64,000 nt of DNA from Bacteroidales bacterium (GTDB lineage Bacteria > Bacteroidota > Bacteroidia > Bacteroidales > UBA932), in assembly GCA_004552965.1 (NCBI GenBank), contig SFMU01000001.1, positions 59,010 through 123,009 on the forward strand, written 5' to 3'. Positions 44,958-53,786 of this stretch are shown here, piece after piece. The position numbers were made by a program, and so were the translations under genes. Each line of letters opens with the position of its first letter. The first letter of the stretch is position 1. The notes under the pieces were generated by a model. It saw nothing but the letters and a program-made list of their open reading frames with translations, had not been told where the DNA came from and made no database searches.

Positions 44958-44988
44958 CAAAGATAATTTTTTATATCTTTGTCTCAAA
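44958..44988. promoter_or_regulatory. Overlapping divergent promoters of serB and aminotransferase
   Basis: serB: minus-strand TTTG (44988-44985), 19 bp, TATCTTTG (44965-44958), a perfect match. Aminotransferase: plus-strand TATCTTTG (44974-44981), 24 nt before its ATG, with only CTTT near the -33 position. The plus box lies inside the serB spacer, so the two promoters exclude each other physically. Confidence 0.75.
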
Positions 44989-45005
44989 CAACTTAGCGTA
45001 CCCAA

Positions 45006-46199
45006 ATGGATAAGATTTCAGAAAGAGTGATGGCCCTGTCGCCATCAGCGACTTTTGCCATGTCCCAGAAGGCAGCCGATCTCAAGGCTACCGGGCTCGA
45101 TGTCATCAGCCTCAGCGTGGGAGAACCGGATTTCAACACCCCGGACCACATCAAGGAAGCGGCCAAGAAGGCCATTGACGACAACTTCTCGTTCTACACA
45201 CCGGTTCCCGGCTACCTTTCCCTCCGTGAGGCGATATGCCGCAAGCTCAAGAGGGAGAACGGCCTGGATTTCACTCCGGCTCAGATCGTTGTCGGAAACG
45301 GAGCGAAGCAGGAACTCTGCGATGTGATCCTTTCCGTTGTGAACAAAGGAGAGGAAGTCCTCATCCCGGTCCCGGCCTGGGTGAGCTACATGGAGATGGT
45401 CAAGATCGCCGAGGGCGTTCCGGTCCTCATCTATGCCGGCCCTGAGCAGAAGTTCAAGGTGACTCCGCAGCAGCTCGAAGCGGCCATAACCCCGAAGACC
45501 AAGGCTGTCCTGATCTGTTCCCCAAGCAATCCGACCGGATCCGTTTACAGCAAGGAAGAGCTCCAGGGCCTTGTGGATGTCCTGGCAAGGTACCCTGACA
45601 TCATCGTCATCGCTGACGAGATCTATGAGCACATCACCTATGTCGGCCCGACAACCTCGCTTGCCTCATTCCCTGAAATCAAGGACAGGGTCGTCGTCAT
45701 CAACGGAGTGTCGAAAGCCTATGCTATGACCGGATGGAGAATCGGCTACTGCGCCGCGCCTCTCCCGATTGCCAAGGCTGTCTCCAAACTTCATGGCCAG
45801 TACACCAGCAACTGCTCATCCATAGCCCAGAAGGCCGCCGAGGCGGCTTATGACGGTCCGCAGGACTGCGTGGAGCAGATGCGCCAGGCCTTTGAGAGAA
45901 GGCGTGACCTGATTGTGGGACTGGCAAAGCAGATTCCGGGATTCAATGTCACCGTCCCGGATGGAGCATTCTACATATTCCCTGAAGTTTCCGCCCTCTT
46001 CGGAAAGAAGGCCGGGGACAAGGTGATTTCAAGTGCGGACGACCTTGCCATGTATCTTCTGGAGGAAGCTCTTGTGGCCAGCGTCAGCGGTGCCGCATTC
46101 GGCGCGCCCGATTGTCTGCGCTTCTCCTACGCGACTTCCGACGAGAAACTCATCGAGGCTATGGGCAGGGTCAAGGCCGCTGTCGAAAAGCTCAGGTAG
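45006..46199 (+). CDS. Class I PLP-dependent aminotransferase, aspartate type
   Basis: 397 aa. Substrate-arm region SLSVGEPDFNTPDHIKEAA, the PLP-phosphate contacts (VGNGAKQELCDVILS), CSPSNPTGSVYSKEEL, the ring-stacking Asp/Tyr in VIADEIYEHITY, and the Schiff-base Lys in NGVSKAYAMTGWRIGY. The AT-Ibeta subgroup typically transfers amino groups between aspartate and 2-oxoglutarate; prephenate activity is also known in this subgroup, so the exact substrate is open. It converges with the PAP2 gene with only 3 bp between stops. Confidence 0.93.
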   Translation: MDKISERVMALSPSATFAMSQKAADLKATGLDVISLSVGEPDFNTPDHIKEAAKKAIDDNFSFYTPVPGYLSLREAICRKLKRENGLDFTPAQIVVGNGAKQELCDVILSVVNKGEEVLIPVPAWVSYMEMVKIAEGVPVLIYAGPEQKFKVTPQQLEAAITPKTKAVLICSPSNPTGSVYSKEELQGLVDVLARYPDIIVIADEIYEHITYVGPTTSLASFPEIKDRVVVINGVSKAYAMTGWRIGYCAAPLPIAKAVSKLHGQYTSNCSSIAQKAAEAAYDGPQDCVEQMRQAFERRRDLIVGLAKQIPGFNVTVPDGAFYIFPEVSALFGKKAGDKVISSADDLAMYLLEEALVASVSGAAFGAPDCLRFSYATSDEKLIEAMGRVKAAVEKLR

Positions 46200-46202
46200 G
46201 CA

Positions 46203-47285
46203 TCAGAAAGAGAAGGATGCGGAGCAGCCGGCGGTGGCACTGTTGAGCCATCTGCGTCCGGCGGCGGGGTAGCGGAATGCTTCCCATCCCATCTGCATCT
46301 TCAGTTTGAAATACTCTCCGCAAAGGAGATTCAGTGAAGCGGCGGCCGAGAAATCCGGTCCGTCGCTTTTCTTGCATGAGGAATATCCGGCGAGTGCTTC
46401 TGTCTCCCAGAGCAGGGGACCGGTCAGACGGCCCGTGGCGGATGCTCCTGCACGGAGCGAGTAAAGATTGGACGAACCGCCGTCCTTGAACATCAGTGCT
46501 CCGGCCGACCCTTTCGCCCTTAGCCCGAGCCATCTGTTCAGCGGCACGGTCCCGCAGACGTAGACTCCGCTTCCCCTGAAAGGAAGTTCACCGCTGTCCT
46601 TGGCTGCCTCCCGTCCGGGAATGAACCTTCTTTCGAATCCTATTTCGAGGCTGGGAGAGGTTTCCCGGAATTCTCTCCAGGAGGAGCGGCACCATTCCGG
46701 ATTCAAGCCTTTGTCTTTGAATATCAGGTCTCCAAGCCAGTAGCCCAGATGGGTTGAACATATCCCTAGAATGGCCCCTCCGATGACATCCGAGGCCCAG
46801 TGACTGTCGTTGAGGATTCTCAGAAGGCCGGTGGCGCTGGCGAGGGAATAGCCCGTAAGACTCCACCATGGGCTTCTCCAGCCATATTCATAATGGAGCA
46901 TGGTGGCTGCCATGAATGCCATTGACGTGTGTCCGGAGGGAAATGAATGCGGCTCGCCTCCCGGGGTCTCATGCCTTATGCCATAATTGCAGGCTGAAAG
47001 CGTCGAGATCATTGCCGCGGCGGAAATCCCATGCGAGACTGCCATTCTGTCCCACCCGGACCGGCTTTCGCAGCCGAAGGCTTTCAGGGCATAGGTGAGT
47101 GCGGCGGGGGAGAGCTGGAGGACGTCATCATATTCAGTGCTGAAGTTCCCTGCCACATTGTCTCTCAAGGCGCGTATGTCGCTGTCGAACCCATGGATGA
47201 ACTGCGCGCAGGCATGTCCGCATGAGAAAGCCAGAGCGGCTGTGACCAGCAGGATCTTTATGAATATGTACGGATATTTCCTCAC
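46203..47285 (-). CDS. PAP2-superfamily phosphatase with C-terminal beta domain
   Basis: 360 aa from GTG at 47285, which opens a signal peptide (IFIKILLVTAALAFSCGHACA). PAP2 motif 2 is SFPSGHTSMAF and motif 3 is RILNDSHWASDVIGG, both with their catalytic histidines. The usual motif 1 (K-x6-RP) is replaced by IRHETPGG, so phosphate contacts are altered. Residues ~200-360 are a beta-rich region of strands ending SASFSF, resembling an outer-membrane-associated tail. It probably dephosphorylates a lipid phosphate in the periplasm; substrate is unknown. Confidence 0.85.
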   Translation of the reverse strand: MRKYPYIFIKILLVTAALAFSCGHACAQFIHGFDSDIRALRDNVAGNFSTEYDDVLQLSPAALTYALKAFGCESRSGWDRMAVSHGISAAAMISTLSACNYGIRHETPGGEPHSFPSGHTSMAFMAATMLHYEYGWRSPWWSLTGYSLASATGLLRILNDSHWASDVIGGAILGICSTHLGYWLGDLIFKDKGLNPEWCRSSWREFRETSPSLEIGFERRFIPGREAAKDSGELPFRGSGVYVCGTVPLNRWLGLRAKGSAGALMFKDGGSSNLYSLRAGASATGRLTGPLLWETEALAGYSSCKKSDGPDFSAAASLNLLCGEYFKLKMQMGWEAFRYPAAGRRWLNSATAGCSASFSF

Positions 47286-47414
47286 TTTTTTTCGTTAAAT
47301 CCCAACAAATTTACATTATTTGCAAGATATTTGTCAATCGGATGTAGCAAATGAAAGAAATCTGCGTCTAATTTGAAAATCGAACAGCAATAACATTCAA
47401 CATCTATAACTGAC

Positions 47415-50234
47415 ATGAAGAAGATATTCATTTCAATCTTTGCAGCTTTGCTTGGCTGCACGGTTTCATTCGCTCAGCAGAGCCAGCCGATACCGATCGA
47501 TCCGGCGGTGAAGATCGGCAAGCTCGAGAACGGACTTACCTATTATATCAGGAAAAACAGCGAGCCTGCAGGCCAGGCGAACTTCTACATCGCCCAAAAG
47601 GTCGGTTCCATCCTGGAAGAAGAGAACCAGAGGGGCCTCGCCCACTTCCTCGAGCACATGTGCTTCAACGGAACGGAGCATTTCCCGGGCAATTCCCTCA
47701 TCAAGTACTGCGAGAGCATCGGTGTCAAGTTCGGTGAGAACCTCAATGCCTACACCAGCATCGATGAGACAGTCTACAACATCGACAATGTACCGGTTGG
47801 AAAGGTTCCGTCCGCCATCGATTCCTGCCTGTGGATTCTCCATGACTGGGCCGATGGCCTTCTCCTTACCGACGAGGACATCGACAGCGAGCGCGGAGTG
47901 ATCCATGAGGAGTGGAGAACCCGTGCCAATGCCCAGATCCGAATCCTGGAAAAGAGCCTTCCGGTCATCTATCCTGACGGCAACCGCTACGGCAACCGTA
48001 TGCCTATCGGCACGATGGAAGTAGTCGACAATTTCGAATATGACCTCCTTCGCTCCTACTACGAAAAGTGGTACCGTCCTGATCTCCAGGCAATCATCGT
48101 GGTCGGCGACATCGATGTGAATGAGGTTGAGGGAAAGATCCGCGACATTTTCGGGACCATCGCAACCCCTGTGGACCCTGCAGAAAGAGTCTACTTCGGG
48201 GTACCTGACAACGAGGAGCCGATAATATGTCTCGCTACCGACAAGGAACAGTCCTATGCGCTCAGCTATCTCTACTGCAAACACGAACCTTATCCTGTGG
48301 AGATGCGCACAGACATGAACTATCTTGTCTATGAGTTCGCCATCTCGGCAGCAACCATAATGATAAACGACCGTATTCAGGAAATGCTCCAGAAACCGGA
48401 ACCTCCGTTCATCGCGGCTGGCATCAGCGACGGCGATTTCCTCATTGCCAGGACTGAATATGGCCTGTGCGGACAGATAGTCTCCTCCGAGACAGGTCTG
48501 ACCGAGGCCGTCACCGCTGTTTATCGCGAGATGCTCCGTGCACTCCGCTGCGGCTTCACCGAGAGCGAATTCGAACGAGCCAAGGCACGCATCCTGACCG
48601 AACTGGAGTCAGCCTACAATTCCCGCGACAAGAAGAAGAGCGCAGATTACTGCAAGGAATATGTCCGCCACTTCATCGACAAGGAACCGATCGCAGGCGC
48701 CGAATTCGATTTGACAGTAGGCAACCAGATTGCCTCTGCCCTCACTGTCGAGGTGGTCAATCAGATTTTCTCCAGCCTTGTCGACGAGAACAAGAACCTC
48801 GTGCTCTTCTCGCTGCTTCCTGAGAAGGAAGGCGTCATCTACCCTACCGAGGAGCAGATGGCCTCGTCCCTTGCCGCAGTCCGCGCAGAAGACATCCAGC
48901 CTTATGTGGATGCTGTCTCCGACGAACCTCTGATGTCCGAACTTCCTCAGCCGGGCAAAATTGTCAGGGTCAAGCCTGCAGAGATGGGTTACACAAGATA
49001 TGACCTCTCCAACGGTGCCACGGTATATTTCCGTCAGACCGACTTCAATCCGGATGAGGTCCTGATGACTGCAAACAGCCGTGGAGGTACCTCTCTTTAC
49101 AGCGGCAACCTCAATTCAGACCTCAAGGTCATCACCGATGTGATGAATCTGGGCGGTGTCGGCAACTTCAGCCAGACCGAGCTCAAGAAGGTCCTCGCCG
49201 GCAAGAAGGTCAAGGTCAATGCAAAGGTCGGAATATTTACAGAGAATGTCTTTGCATCTTCCACCCCTAAGGACCTTGAGACAATGTTCCAGCTCAACTA
49301 TCTCACCTTCACTTCGATGAGGAAGGACCAGGATGCTTTCGACTCATGGCTCGGCCGTGAGAAGGCTTCAGTGATGAACCGTCAGAACGATCCTATGTCA
49401 GCCATCCAGGACACCCTTGTCTCGACTATCTACTTCAACGGCAACCGTGCCGAGGATGTGACCATCGAGGATCTTGAGAATATCGACTACGACAGGGCCT
49501 TGCACATCGCATCCCAGCGCTTTGCCAATGCTGCCGACTTCACCTTCATCATCACCGGTGCGGTTTCAGAGAAAGAACTGCTCCCTCTTCTGGAGAAGTA
49601 TGTCGCTTCACTCCCTGCCCACGGTGCGCCGGAGAAGGCGGATCTTGGCAAGTTCGGCTTCCGCAGCGGTACTCTCAGCAATGTATTCGAGCGTGAGATG
49701 GAAGTGCCGATGGCAACCAGTTTCTTCTTCAATTACGCCGACATGAAGTACAGCCTCAAGAACAAGCTTGCCTACAGCCTCGGTCTCAACGCCCTCAGCA
49801 CTGTGCTCCTCGAGGAAATCCGCGAGAAGGAAGGCGGTACCTACGGAATCGGTGCTTACGGCGACCTCTCGGGCTCTCCTGCACCTCGTCAGCAGGCATA
49901 CATGCAGATTGCCTACCAGTCAGATCCGCAGAGGTATGAATATCTCAACACCCGTGTCCGCGAGATAGTCGCAGACTTCGCCGAGAACGGTCCTGCCGAG
50001 GAAGAACTTGCAAAGGGCAAGGAGTTCTACCTCAAGGAACACAATGAGAATCTCCGCGAGAACTCCTACTGGTCACAGGCCTTCTCGAACTATCTTGAGA
50101 CAAAGGTCGACATCACCCGTGATTTCGAGTCGGTCCTCGAAAGCATCACGGCCAAGGATGTCCGCAAGATCGTTGCGAAGATGCTCTCCGCCAACAATCA
50201 CTCGGAAGTGATAATGGTCGGTACTTCAAAATAG
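47415..50234 (+). CDS. M16-family zinc metalloprotease, single-chain form
   Basis: 939 aa. Signal peptide (IFISIFAALLGCTVSFAQ). The inverted zinc motif HFLEH is at residues 77-81 in RGLAHFLEHMCFNG, and the third ligand Glu follows ~75 residues on in ERGVIHEEW. Two M16 halves are present; the second (from VRVKPAEMGYTRYDLSNGAT) lacks the zinc motif and would be the structural half. M16 enzymes clamp and degrade unfolded peptides; in the periplasm or at the surface it would process imported peptides. It stands alone with no clear promoter box. Confidence 0.95.
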   Translation: MKKIFISIFAALLGCTVSFAQQSQPIPIDPAVKIGKLENGLTYYIRKNSEPAGQANFYIAQKVGSILEEENQRGLAHFLEHMCFNGTEHFPGNSLIKYCESIGVKFGENLNAYTSIDETVYNIDNVPVGKVPSAIDSCLWILHDWADGLLLTDEDIDSERGVIHEEWRTRANAQIRILEKSLPVIYPDGNRYGNRMPIGTMEVVDNFEYDLLRSYYEKWYRPDLQAIIVVGDIDVNEVEGKIRDIFGTIATPVDPAERVYFGVPDNEEPIICLATDKEQSYALSYLYCKHEPYPVEMRTDMNYLVYEFAISAATIMINDRIQEMLQKPEPPFIAAGISDGDFLIARTEYGLCGQIVSSETGLTEAVTAVYREMLRALRCGFTESEFERAKARILTELESAYNSRDKKKSADYCKEYVRHFIDKEPIAGAEFDLTVGNQIASALTVEVVNQIFSSLVDENKNLVLFSLLPEKEGVIYPTEEQMASSLAAVRAEDIQPYVDAVSDEPLMSELPQPGKIVRVKPAEMGYTRYDLSNGATVYFRQTDFNPDEVLMTANSRGGTSLYSGNLNSDLKVITDVMNLGGVGNFSQTELKKVLAGKKVKVNAKVGIFTENVFASSTPKDLETMFQLNYLTFTSMRKDQDAFDSWLGREKASVMNRQNDPMSAIQDTLVSTIYFNGNRAEDVTIEDLENIDYDRALHIASQRFANAADFTFIITGAVSEKELLPLLEKYVASLPAHGAPEKADLGKFGFRSGTLSNVFEREMEVPMATSFFFNYADMKYSLKNKLAYSLGLNALSTVLLEEIREKEGGTYGIGAYGDLSGSPAPRQQAYMQIAYQSDPQRYEYLNTRVREIVADFAENGPAEEELAKGKEFYLKEHNENLRENSYWSQAFSNYLETKVDITRDFESVLESITAKDVRKIVAKMLSANNHSEVIMVGTSK

Positions 50235-50265
50235 TCCCGGGCGCTGCTTCCCGACCGGATCGGGC

Positions 50266-51381
50266 TCAGAAGGGCTGATTCAGGGAAGGGAAGCAGTCGC
50301 TGATGCGGATCTCTTTGTAGAACAAATGGTTCGTTACTCTGACAGGGTAACGGGCCTTTGTTTTTAGTGCCCTCAGGGCAGCATCCCTGTTCCTGAATTC
50401 GTATTTGACCATCGGAACCGTGTCCACCAGAGGGATGCGTTTCTTGTTGCTGGCCTTGATGGAAAAGGCGCCCCAGCGCCCGTCAGTCCTCTGCGCAAGA
50501 ACATAGGACGGCCTGTAGTGCGGGTATCTGGACAGGTAAAAGACAAGGTCACAGTAGCCGAAACAGACCCGGTCTGAGGAAAAGAAATGAGTCCCGTCCT
50601 CTTCTTCGGAGTAGTCGGTGAGGAAGGCCATGGCTCCGTTTTCATCACAGGCCACGAGGCAGTCCGGACTTTCCCGCTCTTCGGAGATGGAGAGCGGAAC
50701 GTGGCAGGTCGTGAGGATCTCGAGAAAGTCCTCCAGTTCGGGATTGTCGTGGGAAACGAAATCCGGAAGGCTGAAATCAGCCCAGAGCCGGTGGTCGTTT
50801 TCGTTCATGAACACCCTTGAAAGCTCGTAGGAAGGGACCATGGTCTCCGGGTCCAGGCTTTCTTCTGTGACAGGAATGCCCAGGGCATAGTCCAGAGCAT
50901 TCTTTCTCGATGCATTGAATATGGCGGATAGCACCTGAGCCTCTTCCCGCGAATCGATCGAGGCATCTTCGGGAGTCCTTCCGTCCTGAAGGATCACCTC
51001 TTTCTCGGCATCGGTCAGAGGGAACCCGCTTCTCTCCAGTGCCGTGATGGCCTTGGACGGGCCGGACCCCGGGATATTCACGGTTCTGAAATGAACATCT
51101 CCCAGGCGGTGCAGGAGGCAGACGACAAGGAGGCTCTCTCCCAGGCTGTCCGGGATGGAGGAATTCCTCGTCCGGGCATATTCAAGGGCGTCCGCGCTGA
51201 TGCGGCTCACCCAAAGGCAATGGTTGACAAGGCTGCCCTCTCCGGAATCCGCCCTGCCCAGGTCCGCTTTGTGGAAATTGCTGTTGTCCAGCATTTCGAG
51301 GAGGGTTTCAGTCCCCGGCCTGCCGATGTCTGTCAGTGCTTTCCTGACAAAGTTCCTGTTGTGGAAGGTGTCAACGGGCAT
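50266..51381 (-). CDS. Degenerate HD-domain protein downstream of nadE
   Basis: 371 aa, no signal peptide or TM helix. Residues ~50-110 follow the HD phosphohydrolase pattern (VNHCLWVSRISADALEYA, then VVCLLHRLGDVHF), but the central His-Asp pair is His-Arg, which should abolish metal binding. The rest is unrecognised, with acidic stretches (YSEEEDGTHFFSSD) and an aromatic C-terminal half (YCDLVFYLSRYPHYRPSYV). It starts one base after the nadE stop, so the two are translationally coupled. A regulatory or binding role is more likely than catalysis (inference). Confidence 0.6.
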   Translation of the reverse strand: MPVDTFHNRNFVRKALTDIGRPGTETLLEMLDNSNFHKADLGRADSGEGSLVNHCLWVSRISADALEYARTRNSSIPDSLGESLLVVCLLHRLGDVHFRTVNIPGSGPSKAITALERSGFPLTDAEKEVILQDGRTPEDASIDSREEAQVLSAIFNASRKNALDYALGIPVTEESLDPETMVPSYELSRVFMNENDHRLWADFSLPDFVSHDNPELEDFLEILTTCHVPLSISEERESPDCLVACDENGAMAFLTDYSEEEDGTHFFSSDRVCFGYCDLVFYLSRYPHYRPSYVLAQRTDGRWGAFSIKASNKKRIPLVDTVPMVKYEFRNRDAALRALKTKARYPVRVTNHLFYKEIRISDCFPSLNQPF

Positions 51382-51382
51382 C

Positions 51383-52171
51383 TCAGATTTCAGGATTGTG
51401 CTCCTCCTTGCCGAAGGACGGCATAGGCAGGAGCTTGTGAAGATTCGCCTTGTGCATCCTGTCGATCTTGTCGACCTTCAGGCCCTCTTCCGGATTGTTG
51501 TGGACGAAGCCCTCCGGAGCCTTGCCGGTCCTGATGTAGATGTCCAGTTCGGCATAGGTGAAACCGATCTTCTCTTCGTCGGGACAGCTGTGAGGAAGGC
51601 CGTCGTCAGGAGTCTTGTGCACCCATTCATGAGGGATTCCGAGGTAGTCCCCGATTGCGAGCACCTCAGTCACGGTAAGGTTGGCCAGCAGCGAGAAGTC
51701 TCCGGCCCCGTCTCCGAATTTGGTGGCGTAGCCTATGTAGTCCTCCGACAGGTTGCAGGTGTTGACCACACGGGCGTTTTCCTTCTGACCGATTGCGTAG
51801 AGGGTGGTCATTCTCAGCCGCGGAGGAATGTTCTGGATGCTGGCATTGGAAAGGTCCTCGCCGGAGGCGGCAATTCCTTCAAGGAGACCGTCAAAGGCTT
51901 TCTGTATGTTTACCGTGTACATCTTCATTCCCAGATGCCTGCAGATCAGGTCGGCGTCGTTCGCTCCCTGGCTGCCCTGAGGCATCGACACACCTATCAC
52001 CCTTTCCGGGCCGAGTGCCTTGCAAAGTACGGCGGCGCAGACTGTCGAGTCTTTTCCGCCACTCATTCCAAGAACCGCCTTGGTGCCTTCAGGGGTTTCC
52101 CTGAAATATTCTCTGACCCATTCGACAAGGTCCTCTGCGGTCTTTGCCGCATCAAAACTGTAAGTTTTCAT
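51383..52171 (-). CDS. nadE: NAD synthase, ammonia-dependent type
   Basis: 262 aa from MKTYSFDAAKTAED. The PP-loop GMSGGKDSTVCAAVL binds ATP, with SMPQGSQGANDADLICRHLG and NTCNLSEDYIGYATKFGDGAGD for the nicotinate dinucleotide. The short length shows no glutaminase domain, so it uses free ammonia. It makes NAD from NaAD. The 3' end is directly followed by the degenerate HD gene. Confidence 0.95.
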   Translation of the reverse strand: MKTYSFDAAKTAEDLVEWVREYFRETPEGTKAVLGMSGGKDSTVCAAVLCKALGPERVIGVSMPQGSQGANDADLICRHLGMKMYTVNIQKAFDGLLEGIAASGEDLSNASIQNIPPRLRMTTLYAIGQKENARVVNTCNLSEDYIGYATKFGDGAGDFSLLANLTVTEVLAIGDYLGIPHEWVHKTPDDGLPHSCPDEEKIGFTYAELDIYIRTGKAPEGFVHNNPEEGLKVDKIDRMHKANLHKLLPMPSFGKEEHNPEI

Positions 52172-52248
52172 ATTCGTCGTATGATATTTATCTGCGCTCA
52201 TTGTCCCGCATAAGGGACATGGATATTTTAATGGAATATGCCGGCAAG

Positions 52249-52785
52249 CTATTCCTGTTTCCCGAAAGAGTTGACCACCCTTGAATATTCAGACATCAGG
52301 TCGGCGACTGCCGGATACTTCTCCGGATTGTTCTCCCTGTCCTCCAACACCCCTATCACATCCTTTATCATCAGGAACTTCTTTTCATTCCTCCTGGTGA
52401 TCCGGTCGTAATAGCCGTCGAACTCTTTTTCCAGTGAGTTGTCATAGGTGATCTTCCCGTCTTCCCCGATGGCTATTCTCATTGCAATGTGCATGGGGAA
52501 ATGCCAGTTGAAGCCTTCCCCGTAGAGTTTTTCCCTGACGAAGGGAATCAGCTTGTGGTTTCTGAAGGGGGCGAAGGTGCTGTCCACGTCGATGAAATAA
52601 TCATAGACACCAGTCTCTTCCTCTTCCCATGTGTAGCCGCTGACTCCGGCGAGGCGTGCGACGACGGCGACAAGTTCAGTCTCTTCGCGGTATTCGACCT
52701 TTACCGGCTGTGCTGCAGCAGGGAATATGCCCATGATGGCTATCATGAATATGCCGGGCAGAATCAGAATTGAGTTCAATTTCAT
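52249..52785 (-). CDS. Short DUF4932-like secreted protein, possibly truncated
   Basis: 178 aa from the ATG giving MKLNSILILPGIFMIAIMG, a signal peptide cut near AAAQP; further in-frame starts upstream would spoil it. The mature part (ETELVAVVARLAGVSGY, DVDSTFAPFRNHKLIPFVRE) matches the N-terminal part of DUF4932 proteins, which are usually more than twice as long. The end (SEYSRVVNSFGKQE) is abrupt, so this may be a decayed or minimal member. The upstream region has a duplicated start context. Function is unknown. Confidence 0.6.
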   Translation of the reverse strand: MKLNSILILPGIFMIAIMGIFPAAAQPVKVEYREETELVAVVARLAGVSGYTWEEEETGVYDYFIDVDSTFAPFRNHKLIPFVREKLYGEGFNWHFPMHIAMRIAIGEDGKITYDNSLEKEFDGYYDRITRRNEKKFLMIKDVIGVLEDRENNPEKYPAVADLMSEYSRVVNSFGKQE

Positions 52786-52801
52786 GGCAGTTGCTTGATT
52801 G

Positions 52802-52871
52802 ATGCTTCGGGTCCGTGCCTGCATGGCAGCCGCGAAGTCAATGCTTCGGTTCGTACATGGCAGCCGCGAAG
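52802..52871 (-). repeat. Tandem duplication of leader and start codon
   Basis: The minus-strand segment CTTCGCGGCTGCCATG occurs twice (ending near 52822 and 52857), each followed by a diverged copy of a ~15-nt CGAAGCAT-containing stretch. The upstream copy's ATG opens a six-codon ORF (MYEPKH, stop). The downstream copy's ATG is in frame with the DUF4932-like gene. A third CTGCCATG marks the true start at 52785. Confidence 0.75.
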
Positions 52872-52966
52872 ATACTCCAAAAATAGGCATTTTCTGCTCC
52901 AATTCATACACTCTTCCCTAACGGCAGACTTGCTGATCCGTTTTATCTGAGCATTTTTCAATACAC

Positions 52967-53012
52967 AAAAAAAGCAGAGTGACGAAAGTCCTGCGACTTT
53001 CAGCCACCCTGC
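52967..53012 (-). terminator. Terminator of rubrerythrin gene
   Basis: Minus-strand stem: GCAGGGTG pairs with CACTCTGC, and GAAAGTC pairs with GACTTTC after a bulge, with a 4-nt loop, followed by seven T. The core TGGCTGAAAGTC is shared with the terminator at 24038. Confidence 0.9.
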
Positions 53013-53071
53013 ATGTTTCTCATCGGTCTTCAAACGTCATGAAGCGGCGGTTGAAGACGGGGCTTCTTCCG

Positions 53072-53635
53072 CTATTTCTTGAAGTAGCGGTTGAACAGAC
53101 CCTGGAATCCGGCACCGTGACGGGCCTCGTCCTTTGCCATCTCGTGGACAGAATCGTGGATTGCATCGAGGTTGAGCTTCTTTGCCATCTTTGCGATGTC
53201 CATCTTGCCGGCGCATGCGCCTTCCTCTGCAAGCATTCTCTTCTCGACATTCGTCTTGGTGTCCCAGACTACTTCTCCGAGCATCTCGGCGAAGCGGGCG
53301 GCGTGATCGGCCTCTTCGAGAGCATAGCGCTTGAAAGCTTCTGCAATCTCAGGATAGCCTTCGCGGTCGGCCTGACGGCTCATTGCGATGTACATTCCGA
53401 CCTCGGTGCATTCGCCCATGAAGTGGTCCTTGAGACCCTGAAGTACGAAAGCGCCTTCCTCGGTCTGAGGGATTTCGTTGGCGATTCCGATTACATGCTC
53501 GGTAACGAACTGCAGACCTGCAGTCTCTTCCATCTTCTTGAATTTCGATCCCGGAACTTTGCACTGAGGGCAGAACTCAGGAGCGGTGTCACCTTCGTGA
53601 ACATAGCCGCAAACCGGGCAGATCCATTTAGCCAT
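53072..53635 (-). CDS. Rubrerythrin with N-terminal rubredoxin domain
   Basis: 187 aa from [16 protein letters not shown]. The rubredoxin Cys4 iron site (CPVC and CPQC, ~residues 6-28) precedes the di-iron four-helix domain, with Glu and His ligands in [28 protein letters not shown] and [14 protein letters not shown]. This reverse order compared with classical rubrerythrin is common in anaerobes. It reduces hydrogen peroxide in the cytoplasm. It is transcribed alone, with a tandem decamer in front of its promoter. Its role fits a strict anaerobe facing oxygen. Confidence 0.95.
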   Translation of the reverse strand: MAKWICPVCGYVHEGDTAPEFCPQCKVPGSKFKKMEETAGLQFVTEHVIGIANEIPQTEEGAFVLQGLKDHFMGECTEVGMYIAMSRQADREGYPEIAEAFKRYALEEADHAARFAEMLGEVVWDTKTNVEKRMLAEEGACAGKMDIAKMAKKLNLDAIHDSVHEMAKDEARHGAGFQGLFNRYFKK

Positions 53636-53669
53636 AGTAATGTGTTTTAATTGTTTATCGTTTCTTATG

Positions 53670-53697
53670 CAAATATACACTTATTTGCACTTATTTG
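53670..53697 (-). promoter_or_regulatory. Promoter box and tandem decamer before rubrerythrin
   Basis: Minus-strand TATATTTG (53677-53670), 34 nt before the ATG. Directly upstream stands a perfect tandem repeat, CAAATAAGTG twice (53697-53678), in the place of the -33 element; there is no TTG at 19 bp. Such a direct repeat is a candidate activator site, perhaps for an oxidative-stress regulator. Confidence 0.5.
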
Positions 53698-53786
53698 CTT
53701 CAATTCAGTAGTTTATTCCGGGAAATTCTATGGTGAATTCCGGAACAGTGTCAATATATTCAAGAAATATGCCGTCTTCGGGGATG

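Noticed and set aside
50251..50265. Terminator between the M16 and HD genes
   Set aside because: CCCGA/TCGGG forms a short stem but no T-run follows on either strand.
51155..52213. 352-codon plus-strand frame across nadE and the HD gene
   Set aside because: It spans two real genes antisense, with no start context and no recognisable protein pattern.
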